This document shows positions 33,749-42,177 of a DNA stretch of 46,775 nucleotides, piece by piece. Origin of the DNA: DASSUC01 sp035649895 (GTDB taxonomy: Bacteria > Actinomycetota > Actinomycetes > Mycobacteriales > Micromonosporaceae); the NCBI GenBank assembly GCA_035649895.1, contig DASRIS010000141.1, forward strand, positions 1 through 46,775. The letters are read 5' to 3'. Within the stretch, counting starts at the first letter, position 1, and every line of letters starts with the position of its first letter. The translations under genes and the position numbers were made by a program. The notes below the pieces were generated by a model. It did not search any database, had not been told where the DNA came from, and worked only from the letters and a program-made list of their open reading frames with translations.

Positions 33749-34791
33749 AGGTCGCCCTGCTGGCGCCGGTCACCTGGCGCACGCCGCCGCGGGCGTACGG
33801 GCCCTGGGAGCAGGTGGTCTCACTGCTCGCCGAGGGTCTGGTCGCCCGCGGCGTCCAGGTGACGCTCTTCGCCACGCTCGACTCGGTGACAGCCGCCGAC
33901 CTGGACGGGGTGTGCCCGCGGCCGTTCGGCGAGGACACCTCGCTGGACGGGCGGGTGTGGGAGGCGCTGCACATCGCGCACTGCCTCGCCCGCAGCGGCG
34001 AGTTCGACCTGGTGCACAACCACCTGGACTGGCTGCCGCTGGCGATGGGGGGGTTCTGCCGGGCCCCCCTGCTCACCACCGTGCACGGGTTCTCCTCACC
34101 GCGCATCCTGCCGGCGTACCAGCGGTCGGGCAGCGCCTTCGTCTCCATCTCCGACGCCGACCGGGCGCCTGGCCTGTCCTACCTGGCCACCGTCTACCAC
34201 GGCATCGACCTGTCCCAGTTCCCAGCGGGCGCGTCCCAGTTCCCAGCGGGCGCGTCCCGGTCCCCGGCCGGCGCGGGGACCGGGGAGGAGCTGGTCGCGT
34301 TCGGCCGGATCCACACCGACAAGGGCACGGCCGACGCGGTCGAGATCGCCCGCCAGGCCGGCCGGCCGCTGCTGATCTGCGGTCCGGTGCACGACGAGGA
34401 GTACCACGCTACGAAGGTGCTGCCGCATGTGGATGGCGACCGGGTGCGCTACCTCGGCAACGTCGGGCCGGCGGACCGGGCGGCCATCCTGGGCGGCGCC
34501 GCGGCGCTGCTGCACCCGATCGGCTTCGACGAGCCGTTCGGGCTCTCCGTCGTCGAGGCGATGGCGTGCGGCACGCCGGTGGTGGCGTACCGGCGCGGCT
34601 CGATGCCAGAAGTAGTCAACGAAGGAGAGACCGGTTTCCTCGCCGAGGACGTAGACTCTGCGGTCATCGCGTTGAGCAAGGCGTTGACTCTCGACCGTAA
34701 CCACGTCCGCGCGGTTGCCCGGGCGAGGTTCAGCGCCGACCGGATGGTGGAGGACTACGTGCGGGTGTACCAGGAGGTGATCGGTCGATGA
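33745..34791 (+). CDS. GT4 glycosyltransferase with tandem-repeat linker
   Basis: A 348-residue GT-B glycosyltransferase: N-terminal domain with PPRAYGPWEQVVSLLAEGL and HNHLDWLPLAMGG, C-terminal nucleotide-sugar site GFDEPFGLSVVEAMACGTPVVA (Glu-x7-Glu). Between the domains, residues 157-177 are three copies of a seven-residue unit (SQFPAGA, SQFPAGA, SRSPAGA) encoded by 21-base repeats; homologues normally have one short loop here. Both ends overlap neighbours by ATGA, so the three-gene unit is tightly coupled. Donor and acceptor are unknown. Confidence 0.9.
   Translation: MKVALLAPVTWRTPPRAYGPWEQVVSLLAEGLVARGVQVTLFATLDSVTAADLDGVCPRPFGEDTSLDGRVWEALHIAHCLARSGEFDLVHNHLDWLPLAMGGFCRAPLLTTVHGFSSPRILPAYQRSGSAFVSISDADRAPGLSYLATVYHGIDLSQFPAGASQFPAGASRSPAGAGTGEELVAFGRIHTDKGTADAVEIARQAGRPLLICGPVHDEEYHATKVLPHVDGDRVRYLGNVGPADRAAILGGAAALLHPIGFDEPFGLSVVEAMACGTPVVAYRRGSMPEVVNEGETGFLAEDVDSAVIALSKALTLDRNHVRAVARARFSADRMVEDYVRVYQEVIGR
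34213..34275 (+). repeat. 21-bp in-frame tandem repeat in the second glycosyltransferase gene
   Basis: Two identical 21-base copies (34213-34233 and 34234-34254) and a diverged third (34255-34275). Confidence 0.85.
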
Positions 34792-35783
34792 CGGGTGAGG
34801 CCCATTCGATGGTTGCGCTCGCCACGCCGCGCGGGTCGGCCCGGGAGCTGTTCACCCGCAGTGCCGCCAACCCGCTGCTCACAGCGGAGGAGTGGCCGTA
34901 CCCGGTCAACACCGTGTTCAACCCGGGTGCGGCCTTGGTGGACGGGGAGACCGTGCTGCTCTGCCGGGTCGAGGACCGCCGCGGCATCTCCCACCTGACG
35001 GTGGCACGCAGCCCTGACGGGACCACCGGCTGGCGGGTCGACCCGCAGCCGTTGATCGCCGGGGCGGAGGACGACCACACCACCCGCTGGGGCGTGGAGG
35101 ACGCCCGGGTCACCCATGTGGAGGACCTGGGCGGGTGGCTGATCGCCTATACGGCGTACGGGCCGGAGGGCCCGTGCGTGGCGCTGGCCGTTACCGGTGA
35201 CTTCCGCAGCGTGGAGCAGCTCGGCGTGGTGATGCCTCCCGAGGACAAGAACGCCTGCGTGCTGTCGCGCCGGGTGGACGGGCAGTTCATCCTGTTCCAC
35301 CGCCCGGTCTCCAGCATGAGCGGGCGCGCCGACGTCTGGCTGTCCCGCTCCGCGGACCTGCGCTCGTGGACCACGCCCGAGCCGGTGTTCGGGGCTCGCA
35401 GCGGCCCGTGGTGGGACGCGGCCCGGATCGGCCTGGGGCCGCCGCCGATCGAGACCCCGCACGGCTGGCTCGGCCTCTACCACGGCGTCAAGCACATGGT
35501 GAACGGTTCCATCTACCGGGTCGGCGTGGTGCTGCTGGACCTGGAGAACCCGTCCCGGGTGCTGCGGCGCAGCGACGACTGGGTGTTCGGTCCGGGCGCG
35601 CCGTACGAGATGAGCGGTGACGTGCCGAACGTGGTGTTCCCGACCGGCCTGGTGCACGACACGGAAACGGATGAGCTGCGGCTCTACTACGGTGCGGCGG
35701 ACACCTCCATCGCGGTGGCCGCCGCATCAATGCCTGATGTGCTCGACTACGTGCTGAGCTGCGCCACCGGCGAGCCCATGTGA
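34788..35783 (+). CDS. GH130 beta-mannoside phosphorylase-like enzyme
   Basis: A 331-residue five-bladed beta-propeller protein of glycoside hydrolase family 130. WGVEDARVT contains Asp105, the proton-donor position (Asp104 in the well-studied gut enzyme UhgbMP); NPGAALVDGETVLLCRVEDRRG and GLYHGVKH are other family motifs. Characterised members cleave beta-1,2- or beta-1,4-mannosides with phosphate or water; which applies here cannot be told from what I see. It is the last gene of the operon with two GT4 enzymes, so recycling of the glycan they make is a reasonable inference. Confidence 0.88.
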   Translation: MTGEAHSMVALATPRGSARELFTRSAANPLLTAEEWPYPVNTVFNPGAALVDGETVLLCRVEDRRGISHLTVARSPDGTTGWRVDPQPLIAGAEDDHTTRWGVEDARVTHVEDLGGWLIAYTAYGPEGPCVALAVTGDFRSVEQLGVVMPPEDKNACVLSRRVDGQFILFHRPVSSMSGRADVWLSRSADLRSWTTPEPVFGARSGPWWDAARIGLGPPPIETPHGWLGLYHGVKHMVNGSIYRVGVVLLDLENPSRVLRRSDDWVFGPGAPYEMSGDVPNVVFPTGLVHDTETDELRLYYGAADTSIAVAAASMPDVLDYVLSCATGEPM

Positions 35784-35851
35784 TATAGGCGTCCGTCCCT
35801 GGCCCGGCCAGCATGAGCCGGCCGGCGGCGGCCGCTGTTCTGCCGGGGGCA

Positions 35852-35965
35852 GGGCGGCTGTGCGGCGGGCAGCAAAGCAGGGCGGGCAGCAAAGTAGTGC
35901 GGCGGGGCGGCTGTGCGGCGGGCAGCAAAGCGGGGCGGCGGGGCGGCTGTGCCGCGGGTGAACGG
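35852..35965. repeat. Imperfect GC-rich repeats after the glycan operon
   Basis: GGGCGGCTGTGC recurs at 35852, 35905 and 35941, followed in the first two by GGCGGGCAGCAAAG. The third is diverged. The stretch lies between convergent genes; its only reading frames look like chance. Confidence 0.6.
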
Positions 35966-35966
35966 G

Positions 35967-36875
35967 TCAGTTGGGCGATGGTGGGGCTGCCGGTGGTGAC
36001 CACGGCGTGACCGGCCGTTCCTGGGGCTCGCCGTCGACCTCGATGTCCACCCGCTCGTCGAAGAACGCGATCATCCCCGCGATCTCGGCCGCCTCCGGCA
36101 GCGGCTTCGGGTAGCTCCACGCCAGGTCGACCGGCTCGGTGCCGGGGCCCGCAGAACCGGAGTCCGCAGAACCGGGGTCCCGCGCCCAGTAGGACGCCTC
36201 GCCCTTGTAGGCGCACCAGGTGCGGGTCAGGCTGGGCCGCAGCTGGCCCAGGTCGACATCCTCCAGCGGCAGGTAGAAACGTGTCGGCAGGTGGGTCTCG
36301 AAGAGCAGCCGGGGCTGGCAGGTGTCGGCGAGCACCAGCCCGTCCAGCTCGACGCGCACGCGCCGCGAGCTGCGCCGTACGTCGATCCGGTGGAACGGGT
36401 CGCGCGGGTGCGCCACGACCTGTTCGTCCTCCTCCCACCACGCGTCGAACGCGTCAAAGTCCAGCCCTACGTAGCCGGTCAGGGCCGGGTCGTCCAGGCG
36501 GTACCCGGCCCGCTCCCGCTCGCCGCCGGTGAAGTGCAGGGAGAGCTCTGTGCCGGGCGCGGTGTGCGAGGTGAAGGCGCCGGGGCCGGGGCGCACGATC
36601 GACGCGCCACCATCCACTCCCTGGTGGGCGAGGCGGACCAGCTCCAGCCCGGTGTCCGGGGCGCCGCCGCCGGCCGGCAGCAGCAGGTCGGCGCGTACGT
36701 CCTCGGCCGGCACCGCGTAGTAGGGAACGACCCATCGGGGCTCCCATACCAGGATGGCCCGGTCGGAGTCGACCACCGTGGTGTCGCCGACCGTGGCCCG
36801 GATCCGCTTGGGGGTGGGCTCGTACCGAAGCTCGGGGAAGCTTCCCAGAAGCAGCTCGCGCAGGCGCACTGTCAT
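35967..36875 (-). CDS. Double DUF427-domain protein
   Basis: A 302-residue protein with two DUF427 units: DSDRAILVWEPRWVVPYYAVP in the first half and LLFETHLPTRFYLPLEDV, TWCAYKGEASYW in the second. The C-terminal WCAYKGEA-x-YW segment is the most typical of the family. DUF427 proteins are common in actinobacteria and have no clear biochemical role; they are small beta-rich proteins. A poorly conserved spacer (DPGSADSGSAGPG) sits near residue 240. ATG at 36875 has GAAAGG nine bases upstream. Confidence 0.85.
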   Translation of the reverse strand: MTVRLRELLLGSFPELRYEPTPKRIRATVGDTTVVDSDRAILVWEPRWVVPYYAVPAEDVRADLLLPAGGGAPDTGLELVRLAHQGVDGGASIVRPGPGAFTSHTAPGTELSLHFTGGERERAGYRLDDPALTGYVGLDFDAFDAWWEEDEQVVAHPRDPFHRIDVRRSSRRVRVELDGLVLADTCQPRLLFETHLPTRFYLPLEDVDLGQLRPSLTRTWCAYKGEASYWARDPGSADSGSAGPGTEPVDLAWSYPKPLPEAAEIAGMIAFFDERVDIEVDGEPQERPVTPWSPPAAPPSPN

Positions 36876-37017
36876 TGATCGACCCTTTCAACCCGGTACA
36901 GCCGTGTCAATCTTGCCGGCCAGGCCCATGCCGTGCGGTCCGGACGGGGGCCGGCGGCCGACCCGCTGGAGCGGACCGTCCAGCTGACTGGGGGCCGGCA
37001 CGGGTCGGGCGATCCGC

Positions 37018-37023
37018 TACGCT
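37018..37023 (+). promoter_or_regulatory. Candidate -10 box for the large M50 protein gene
   Basis: TACGCT predicts a start near 37030 and a leader of about 30 bases that contains the RBS GAGGGG (37045-37050). Confidence 0.4.
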
Positions 37024-37058
37024 GACGCCCCAACCCGTCTCGATGAGGGGCATTTGGC

Positions 37059-40000
37059 GTGGCGTTTGTCGAGACCCGGCTCAGCTTGTGGGAGGCCCTT
37101 GCCGGGCGGGCACCAGGACAGCCGGCCGGCCCCGCTGACCCAGGGCTGTGGGCGGCGGTGGTCGACCGGCTCAACCCCGCACGCGCCCGGCCACAGCTGC
37201 GCCCCGGCATCGAGGAGGCGCGGCTCACCAGCGTGCGCGGCGTGCCGTACACGATGCTCAAGAGCCCGGACGGCGATGGCCGCGCCTGCTATCTGCGGCT
37301 GACCCCCGAAGAGGCCCAGCTCGCCCTGTTGATGGACGGCTCGCGCACGGTAGCCCGCCTGGTGGCCGAGTTCGTCCGGCTGTCCGGGCGGCTCGCGCCG
37401 GACCAGGTCACCCGGGTAGTGGCGGACCTCGCCGGCAACCGCATGCTGGAGGAGCTGCCGGTCGACGCGTTCGGGCCGCTGGAGCGGGTGCAGCGCCGGC
37501 CCTGGCCGGTGCGGCTGGGGCGGGGGCTGCTCGCCGCGGCGCGCGGCCAGCGGATGGTGGTCGCCAACATCGACCCGCTGGTCACCGCGGCCTACCGCGC
37601 GGGCGGGCGGTTCCTCTTCACCCGTGCCGCGGCCGGGGTGATGGCGCTGGTGGCGCTCGCCGGGCTCGCGGTGTTCGGGTGGAGCTGGTGGCTCGGGGAC
37701 CCGTCGGTCTTCCTCACCAACGGCTCGTACGCAATGGGCGCGCTCGTCCTGCTCGGGTTCAACATCATCGCGCTCGGCTGCCACGAGCTGGGGCACGCGC
37801 TCGCCGCCAAGCACGCCGGCCGGCGCGTGCCGGCCGCCGGATTCCTGGTCTACTTCGGCATCCCGTCGGTCTTCGTGGACACCACGGACGTGTGGATGGC
37901 CGGCCGGCGTGCCCGGCTGCTGACCACCGCCGCCGGGCCGGCCGCCGGGCTGGTGCTCGCCGGGGTGGCGCAGCTGGTCGGGCTGGCAGTCCCGGAGCTG
38001 GCGCCGTGGATGTTCAAGCTCTCCTTCGCGTGGTATGTCAACGCCCTGTTCAACCTCAACCCGTTCCTCGCGCTCGACGGCTACTACCTGCTGATGGACT
38101 GGGTTGAGGTGCCGAACCTGCGCGCACGCGGGATGGCCTGGGTCTCCCAGCGGCTGCGGCGCCGCCCGCCCCGCTGGTCGCAGCTGGACCGCGAAGGGCG
38201 GCTGGTCGCGCTCTACGGCGTCCTCGCCGTCCTGTGGCTGGCCATCGCGGTGAACATCGCCTACCGCGTCTACGCCGACCGGGTGTCCGGCCTGGTCACC
38301 GGCTTGTGGCGGACCGGGTGGCCGGGCCGGCTGCTGCTGGCCGCAGTGGTCGCCGGGCTGGCCGCGCCCGTCGTGTACGCGGTCACCGGCTGGCTGTCCC
38401 GGCGGTGGCGGGCGCTGCGCCGCCGCGTCGCCGCCCGCCGGGACGAGCTGGACCTGCCGCACCGGATGCGGGCGCTACGCGGCTCGGCGCTCGGCGGGCT
38501 GCCGGTGCCGGTCCTGGCGTCGCTCGCGGCCTCGGCGTCGTGGCTGCACCCGCGCACCGGCTCCCCGCTGGTCTTCGCCGGCGCGGCACAGTCGTCGGTG
38601 TTCGTCGTCGTGGACGGGGCTCTGGAGGGCCGCCGCCCCGGCGACCCGTCCGGCCTGGTGCGCGAGCGGGTGGGCCCGGGTGGCGTGGTGGGGCTGGCCA
38701 GCGCGCTCACCGGCGCCCCGTCGTCGCTGGCCTGGCACACCGCTGGGACCACGCTGCTGGCGCTGCCGGCCCCGGCCGTCACCGCCGCTGTCGGGCCGCT
38801 GCCCGGGCCGAACCTGGTGGACCGGGCCGAGGTGGAGGAGCTGCTCGATCTCACCACCGCCTTCGCCGGGCTCTCCGACGAGGACCGGCTCGGCCTGGTG
38901 AGCGGGGCGAAGCTCCTGGTCCTCTCGCCCGGTGACCCGGTCGAGCTGGTGCGCCCCGAGGACGCCCTGATCATCTCGTCCGGCTACGTCACTCTTGGCG
39001 ACGGCAGCGAGCTGCGCCGGGGGACCCTGGTCGGCCCGGTCGGGGAGGCGCTGGCAGGTCCCGTGGCAACCGCCCGTACGCCGGCCCGGGCGTGGCTGCT
39101 CCCGGCCGTCTCCGGCCTGCCCTTGCTGGTCGGCGGTGCGGCGGCCGGGCCGGGCCGGGCCGGCGGTGTAGCGGGCGGGGCAGGGCCGGCTGGTGGCGCA
39201 GCGGGCTGGGCCGGCGGGGCACCAGGGCCAGTAGGTGCAAGCGGGCGGGACGGCCGGCGGCCGGCCGCTGGCGCGCACCCGGTCGCGGCGTACCCGCCGC
39301 TCGCCGCACCCCCCGGCCCGCCACCACCTGGGATCGACGACTCCACCGACCGGCGGTTCGAGCGGGCCCTACGCTGGCTGGTCGTCCTGGTGCTGCTGCT
39401 CGCGCTGCTGCTCACCGGCGCCAACCTGCTGCCCGGGCCGGCCTGGGCGGAGATGCGCGCCGACCAGGCGCTGCTGCGGGTCTCCTGGGGGAGTGCCGCC
39501 GCGGTAATCGACGGCGAGCAGGCGCGCCTAGCCAGCGGCGACCGGGTGTACGTCTCCGCGGGTGACTCGGTCAGCGTGCCCGGCCGCTCCCGGGCGGAGC
39601 TCGTGTTCCGCGGTGGCTCCACAGCTATCCTCTGCGCCGGCAGCTCGGTCGGCATGGGGCCGCTGTCAGCGGACGGCTTCCGCCCGGCCGAGCCGGCCGC
39701 CTCGCTGTCCCTTGTGGACGGCCGGCTGCTCGCCGACACAGCGAGCACGACCAGCGCCTTTGAGGCGCTGGAGCTGAACGTCGGCTCCGCCGGGCGCACC
39801 GTGGTCAACTACGGGGAGGCCTGGTTCGGGGTGGCCGGCGGGGGCGCGGAGGTGTCGGTCGGCGAGGTGGCCGTGGACGGCACCATCGTGCCACCGTCCC
39901 GGGCACCGCTGTCCTGCGGCGACGGGGTCCCGGTGTCCCGCCCGGCCGGGTCGGACCAGCCGGACCAGCCCACCGGTACGCCGTCGCGCGCCCCGTCCGC

Positions 40001-40547
40001 CTCGTCCGGGTCGAGCCTGTCGCCGTCGGGACGGGCGTCCCCGAGCCCGGGCGCACCAACGGGGAGCAGCCCGCTGCCGGGAGGCTCGACCACGCAGCCC
40101 CCGCCGTTCACACCCTGGTCCCCGCCGCCACCTCAGGACGACACCGTGGCACCGGTGGTCAGCGATGTCCGGGTGGGCCCCTCACCGCTGGCCCAGACGC
40201 CTCCGGAAGGCAGCTTCTGCGAGGGCGGCAGCGCCCAGGAGACCGTGGCGACGGTCTACGCGCAGGTGCACGACGCGACCGACCCGCCGTCCAGCCTGGT
40301 CGTCTGGTTTACCTGGTACCTGGACGCCACCGGCGCCAGCGGGCAGGGCATGATGTCGTCCACCGACGGGGTGTTCCGGGGCCAGTTCTCCGTGCCGTGG
40401 ACGGCCGGCCAGGAAGAGGGCGGCATGGTCGCGGTCACGGTGAGCGCGCGGGATGCCACCGGCAACGCTGCTGAGCAGATGGTGACATGGATCGCGCTTG
40501 ACCCTTGCTGGCCATCTCAGGTGGAGAAAACCCCGATCTTGAGATAG
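37059..40547 (+). CDS. Giant PqqD-like/M50 metalloprotease/cNMP-like/FecR-like membrane protein
   Basis: A 1162-residue modular protein. Residues about 50-130 are PqqD-like (YLRLTPEEAQLALLMDGSRTV), a fold that binds peptide leaders. Residues about 175-470 are an M50 site-2-protease domain with HELGH (242-246) in a membrane segment and the second zinc motif NPFLALDGYYLLMDW with Asp340. Two beta-rich segments (about 480-570 and 590-690) resemble cyclic-nucleotide-binding folds. A Gly/Ala linker, a membrane segment (about 773-792), a FecR-like domain (about 800-930; DQALLRVSWGSAA, LASGDRVYVSAG), a Ser/Pro linker (about 970-1040) and an Ig-like C-terminal domain follow. GTG at 37059 has GAGGGG eight bases upstream. 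The closest functional relatives I know are peptide-processing M50 proteins of bacteriocin loci; the role here is open. Confidence 0.85.
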   Translation: MAFVETRLSLWEALAGRAPGQPAGPADPGLWAAVVDRLNPARARPQLRPGIEEARLTSVRGVPYTMLKSPDGDGRACYLRLTPEEAQLALLMDGSRTVARLVAEFVRLSGRLAPDQVTRVVADLAGNRMLEELPVDAFGPLERVQRRPWPVRLGRGLLAAARGQRMVVANIDPLVTAAYRAGGRFLFTRAAAGVMALVALAGLAVFGWSWWLGDPSVFLTNGSYAMGALVLLGFNIIALGCHELGHALAAKHAGRRVPAAGFLVYFGIPSVFVDTTDVWMAGRRARLLTTAAGPAAGLVLAGVAQLVGLAVPELAPWMFKLSFAWYVNALFNLNPFLALDGYYLLMDWVEVPNLRARGMAWVSQRLRRRPPRWSQLDREGRLVALYGVLAVLWLAIAVNIAYRVYADRVSGLVTGLWRTGWPGRLLLAAVVAGLAAPVVYAVTGWLSRRWRALRRRVAARRDELDLPHRMRALRGSALGGLPVPVLASLAASASWLHPRTGSPLVFAGAAQSSVFVVVDGALEGRRPGDPSGLVRERVGPGGVVGLASALTGAPSSLAWHTAGTTLLALPAPAVTAAVGPLPGPNLVDRAEVEELLDLTTAFAGLSDEDRLGLVSGAKLLVLSPGDPVELVRPEDALIISSGYVTLGDGSELRRGTLVGPVGEALAGPVATARTPARAWLLPAVSGLPLLVGGAAAGPGRAGGVAGGAGPAGGAAGWAGGAPGPVGASGRDGRRPAAGAHPVAAYPPLAAPPGPPPPGIDDSTDRRFERALRWLVVLVLLLALLLTGANLLPGPAWAEMRADQALLRVSWGSAAAVIDGEQARLASGDRVYVSAGDSVSVPGRSRAELVFRGGSTAILCAGSSVGMGPLSADGFRPAEPAASLSLVDGRLLADTASTTSAFEALELNVGSAGRTVVNYGEAWFGVAGGGAEVSVGEVAVDGTIVPPSRAPLSCGDGVPVSRPAGSDQPDQPTGTPSRAPSASSGSSLSPSGRASPSPGAPTGSSPLPGGSTTQPPPFTPWSPPPPQDDTVAPVVSDVRVGPSPLAQTPPEGSFCEGGSAQETVATVYAQVHDATDPPSSLVVWFTWYLDATGASGQGMMSSTDGVFRGQFSVPWTAGQEEGGMVAVTVSARDATGNAAEQMVTWIALDPCWPSQVEKTPILR

Positions 40548-40557
40548 GAGCTTCTCG

Positions 40558-40773
40558 TTGCTCTGTTGGTTCTGCGCGAAGGCGGCTCGCGGCGGCTGCC
40601 GGTTCTGCGCCCGGGGGCTGTGTGAGGATCACGCGCGCTTCGGCCCGTACCTTCTGGAGGTGCATCGCAGCGCCACCCGGCAGCGCACCGAGGCGCTCGT
40701 GGTGGAGGACGCCATCCAGTGCGGCACCTGCCGCCCACGCCCCCAACCCGTCCCCATGCCCGAGCTCGACTAA
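40558..40773 (+). CDS. Cys/His-rich small zinc-finger-like protein
   Basis: A 71-residue protein with CWFC, CRFC, CEDH and CGTC motifs, eight Cys/His positions that could hold two zinc ions in a B-box or treble-clef-like way. The tail EALVVEDAIQCGTC then PQPVPMPELD is Pro-rich. Its start appears to be TTG, eight bases after AGGAG, which itself overlaps the stop of the large M50 gene (ten bases between the genes). Tight coupling suggests that the two proteins act together. I do not recognise the family. Confidence 0.75.
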   Translation: MLCWFCAKAARGGCRFCARGLCEDHARFGPYLLEVHRSATRQRTEALVVEDAIQCGTCRPRPQPVPMPELD

Positions 40774-41115
40774 CCCACCACCCCGCGTCCAAACAGAACC
40801 GTCGATACCTCCTCGTGCTGGAGCCGCCGCGGTCTAGATCGAAGCTATGTGGTCAAGGCACGTACGTTGGCGGGTTGACGTGCAGAAACGCCGTTGAGGA
40901 CGATCCAACGTTCTGTCCACAACGGAACGGCCGGCACGGCGAGCTGAGCCGGTGAGAGATCATCGCCCACTGGCTCCCACCAGAGCCCAGGCGGCCACGA
41001 GTTGCTCTGGTCCAACATGCGGCGCTCAAGAGACGTTTCGGCAGGTCGATCACTGTTTCATCGATACGCCGTGTAGCTCCGCTCTAGAAGACGCGATCTA
41101 GAAGATCTGTGCACG
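40774..41115. other. Gene-free stretch with TCTAGA-type repeats
   Basis: I see no gene here. Short related words recur (GTCTAGATCGAAG near 40842, CTCTAGAAGACG near 41083, GATCTAGAAGATC near 41096), and the stretch is less GC-rich than its neighbours. It may hold the 3' end of the M50 transcript and decayed repeats. Confidence 0.5.
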
Positions 41116-41144
41116 CTATCCCTGCTTAACTCTTCTAGATCGCG
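41092..41144. terminator. Inverted repeat at the end of the DUF559-like gene
   Basis: Perfect 14-base arms, CGCGATCTAGAAGA (41092-41105) and TCTTCTAGATCGCG (41131-41144), with a 25-base loop that contains the stop of the minus-strand gene. It could end transcription, though the right arm also encodes the last residues of the protein. Confidence 0.5.
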
Positions 41145-42096
41145 AGGATCGGGCCGTCCAGCCGGCGGCGGTAAGGGCCGCGTGGAGCTGCGCGGCGACC
41201 TCGGCCGGGCGGCGACGCACCTGGGTAGCCGGGAACCGCAGGATGCGGTCGCCGGCGATCCACACCTCGTTCTGCCTACGCATGTCGGCCTCCCAGGCTC
41301 GGACCTCCATGTGGTGTGCGCCGTCGACCTCGGCGTGCAGCCGCCAGGCGCGCCAGTACGCATCCAGGAACCGGATCCTGCCGGTGGCGTCCGGGCGCCG
41401 CTCCTGCAGGTCGGGCCGGGGGAGCCCGAAGCGCCGGCACAGCCGTAGAAAGTCGATCTCCGACAGTGCCTCGGCGCCTCCTGCCGCATCGCGTGCCGTC
41501 TCGATCACCAGCTGTCGCCGCTTGAGCCGGGGCAGTAAGGCGGTGACGGCGAGGATCTCGTCCGGCTGGACCAGCCGCTGCTGGCAGCCGGCGGCGACAA
41601 TCTGGCGGGCATCGTCGTCGCTACGTGCCCACGCCGCCGCGTCAACCAGCGCCCGAGGCATGGTTGTACGCATCGGTCGGGCAGGCTGGACATGCGCCTC
41701 GGGCACCTGGGCGCGGTGCACGCGTACGGCCGGCATATCGGCTGGGAGGCGGTGGCGGAGGTTCGGATAGGTGTGCCCAGTAGGGACCAGCACCCGCAGC
41801 GGATCAGGCCGGAAACGGCGTAGCCCGCCCTCGACGGCGGCGGTCAGCCCGGCGAGCAGCGCACCGCGCCCTGCGGCGAGCACGGCGACCCACCGCTGCT
41901 GCGCTGCCGTCAGAGGCCCGTTGTGCGCGACCAGGACTCCGCGGCACACCGCACGCCACCGCCCGGAGGCGACGAGGTGGCGCGCCCGTGAACGGCCCAG
42001 CTCAGCAGCTGCCTGGGTCCACGTCAGCACGTCCGACTGGGCAAAGAGCAGCCACTCGAGCTCCGGGGCGTCACGCCCGGGCAGGACCGTCGACAC
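41116..42096 (-). CDS. AbiEi-like/DUF559-domain protein
   Basis: A 326-residue protein common in high-GC actinobacteria. The N-terminal part (QSDVLTWTQAAAELGRSRARHLVASGRWRAV) looks like the winged-helix of AbiEi-type antitoxins; the C-terminal part (FLDAYWRAWRLHAEVDGAHHMEVRAWEADMRRQN) is the DUF559/Vsr-like nuclease-like fold with conserved Glu-x-Asp-Gly. Function is unknown; no toxin partner is adjacent. GTG at 42096 is the preferred start, GTG at 42114 an alternative. The last residues (RSSRSRRVKQG) are read through an inverted repeat, so the original C-terminus may have been altered. Confidence 0.78.
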   Translation of the reverse strand: MSTVLPGRDAPELEWLLFAQSDVLTWTQAAAELGRSRARHLVASGRWRAVCRGVLVAHNGPLTAAQQRWVAVLAAGRGALLAGLTAAVEGGLRRFRPDPLRVLVPTGHTYPNLRHRLPADMPAVRVHRAQVPEAHVQPARPMRTTMPRALVDAAAWARSDDDARQIVAAGCQQRLVQPDEILAVTALLPRLKRRQLVIETARDAAGGAEALSEIDFLRLCRRFGLPRPDLQERRPDATGRIRFLDAYWRAWRLHAEVDGAHHMEVRAWEADMRRQNEVWIAGDRILRFPATQVRRRPAEVAAQLHAALTAAGWTARSSRSRRVKQG

Positions 42097-42164
42097 CCGC
42101 CAGAGTCTGGCCACGAGGTAGGGGACCGGCAACCACCAGTCGATGACCTGTGGATAACGGGGGC

Positions 42165-42170
42165 TACGGT
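42165..42170 (+). promoter_or_regulatory. Leaderless-type -10 box (TACGGT)
   Basis: TACGGT lies seven bases before the ATG at 42178. Confidence 0.5.
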
Positions 42171-42177
42171 GATGCCC

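Noticed and set aside
40774..41115. Insertion sequence or transposon end
   Set aside because: There are inverted words but no transposase fragment and no target-site duplication that I can see.
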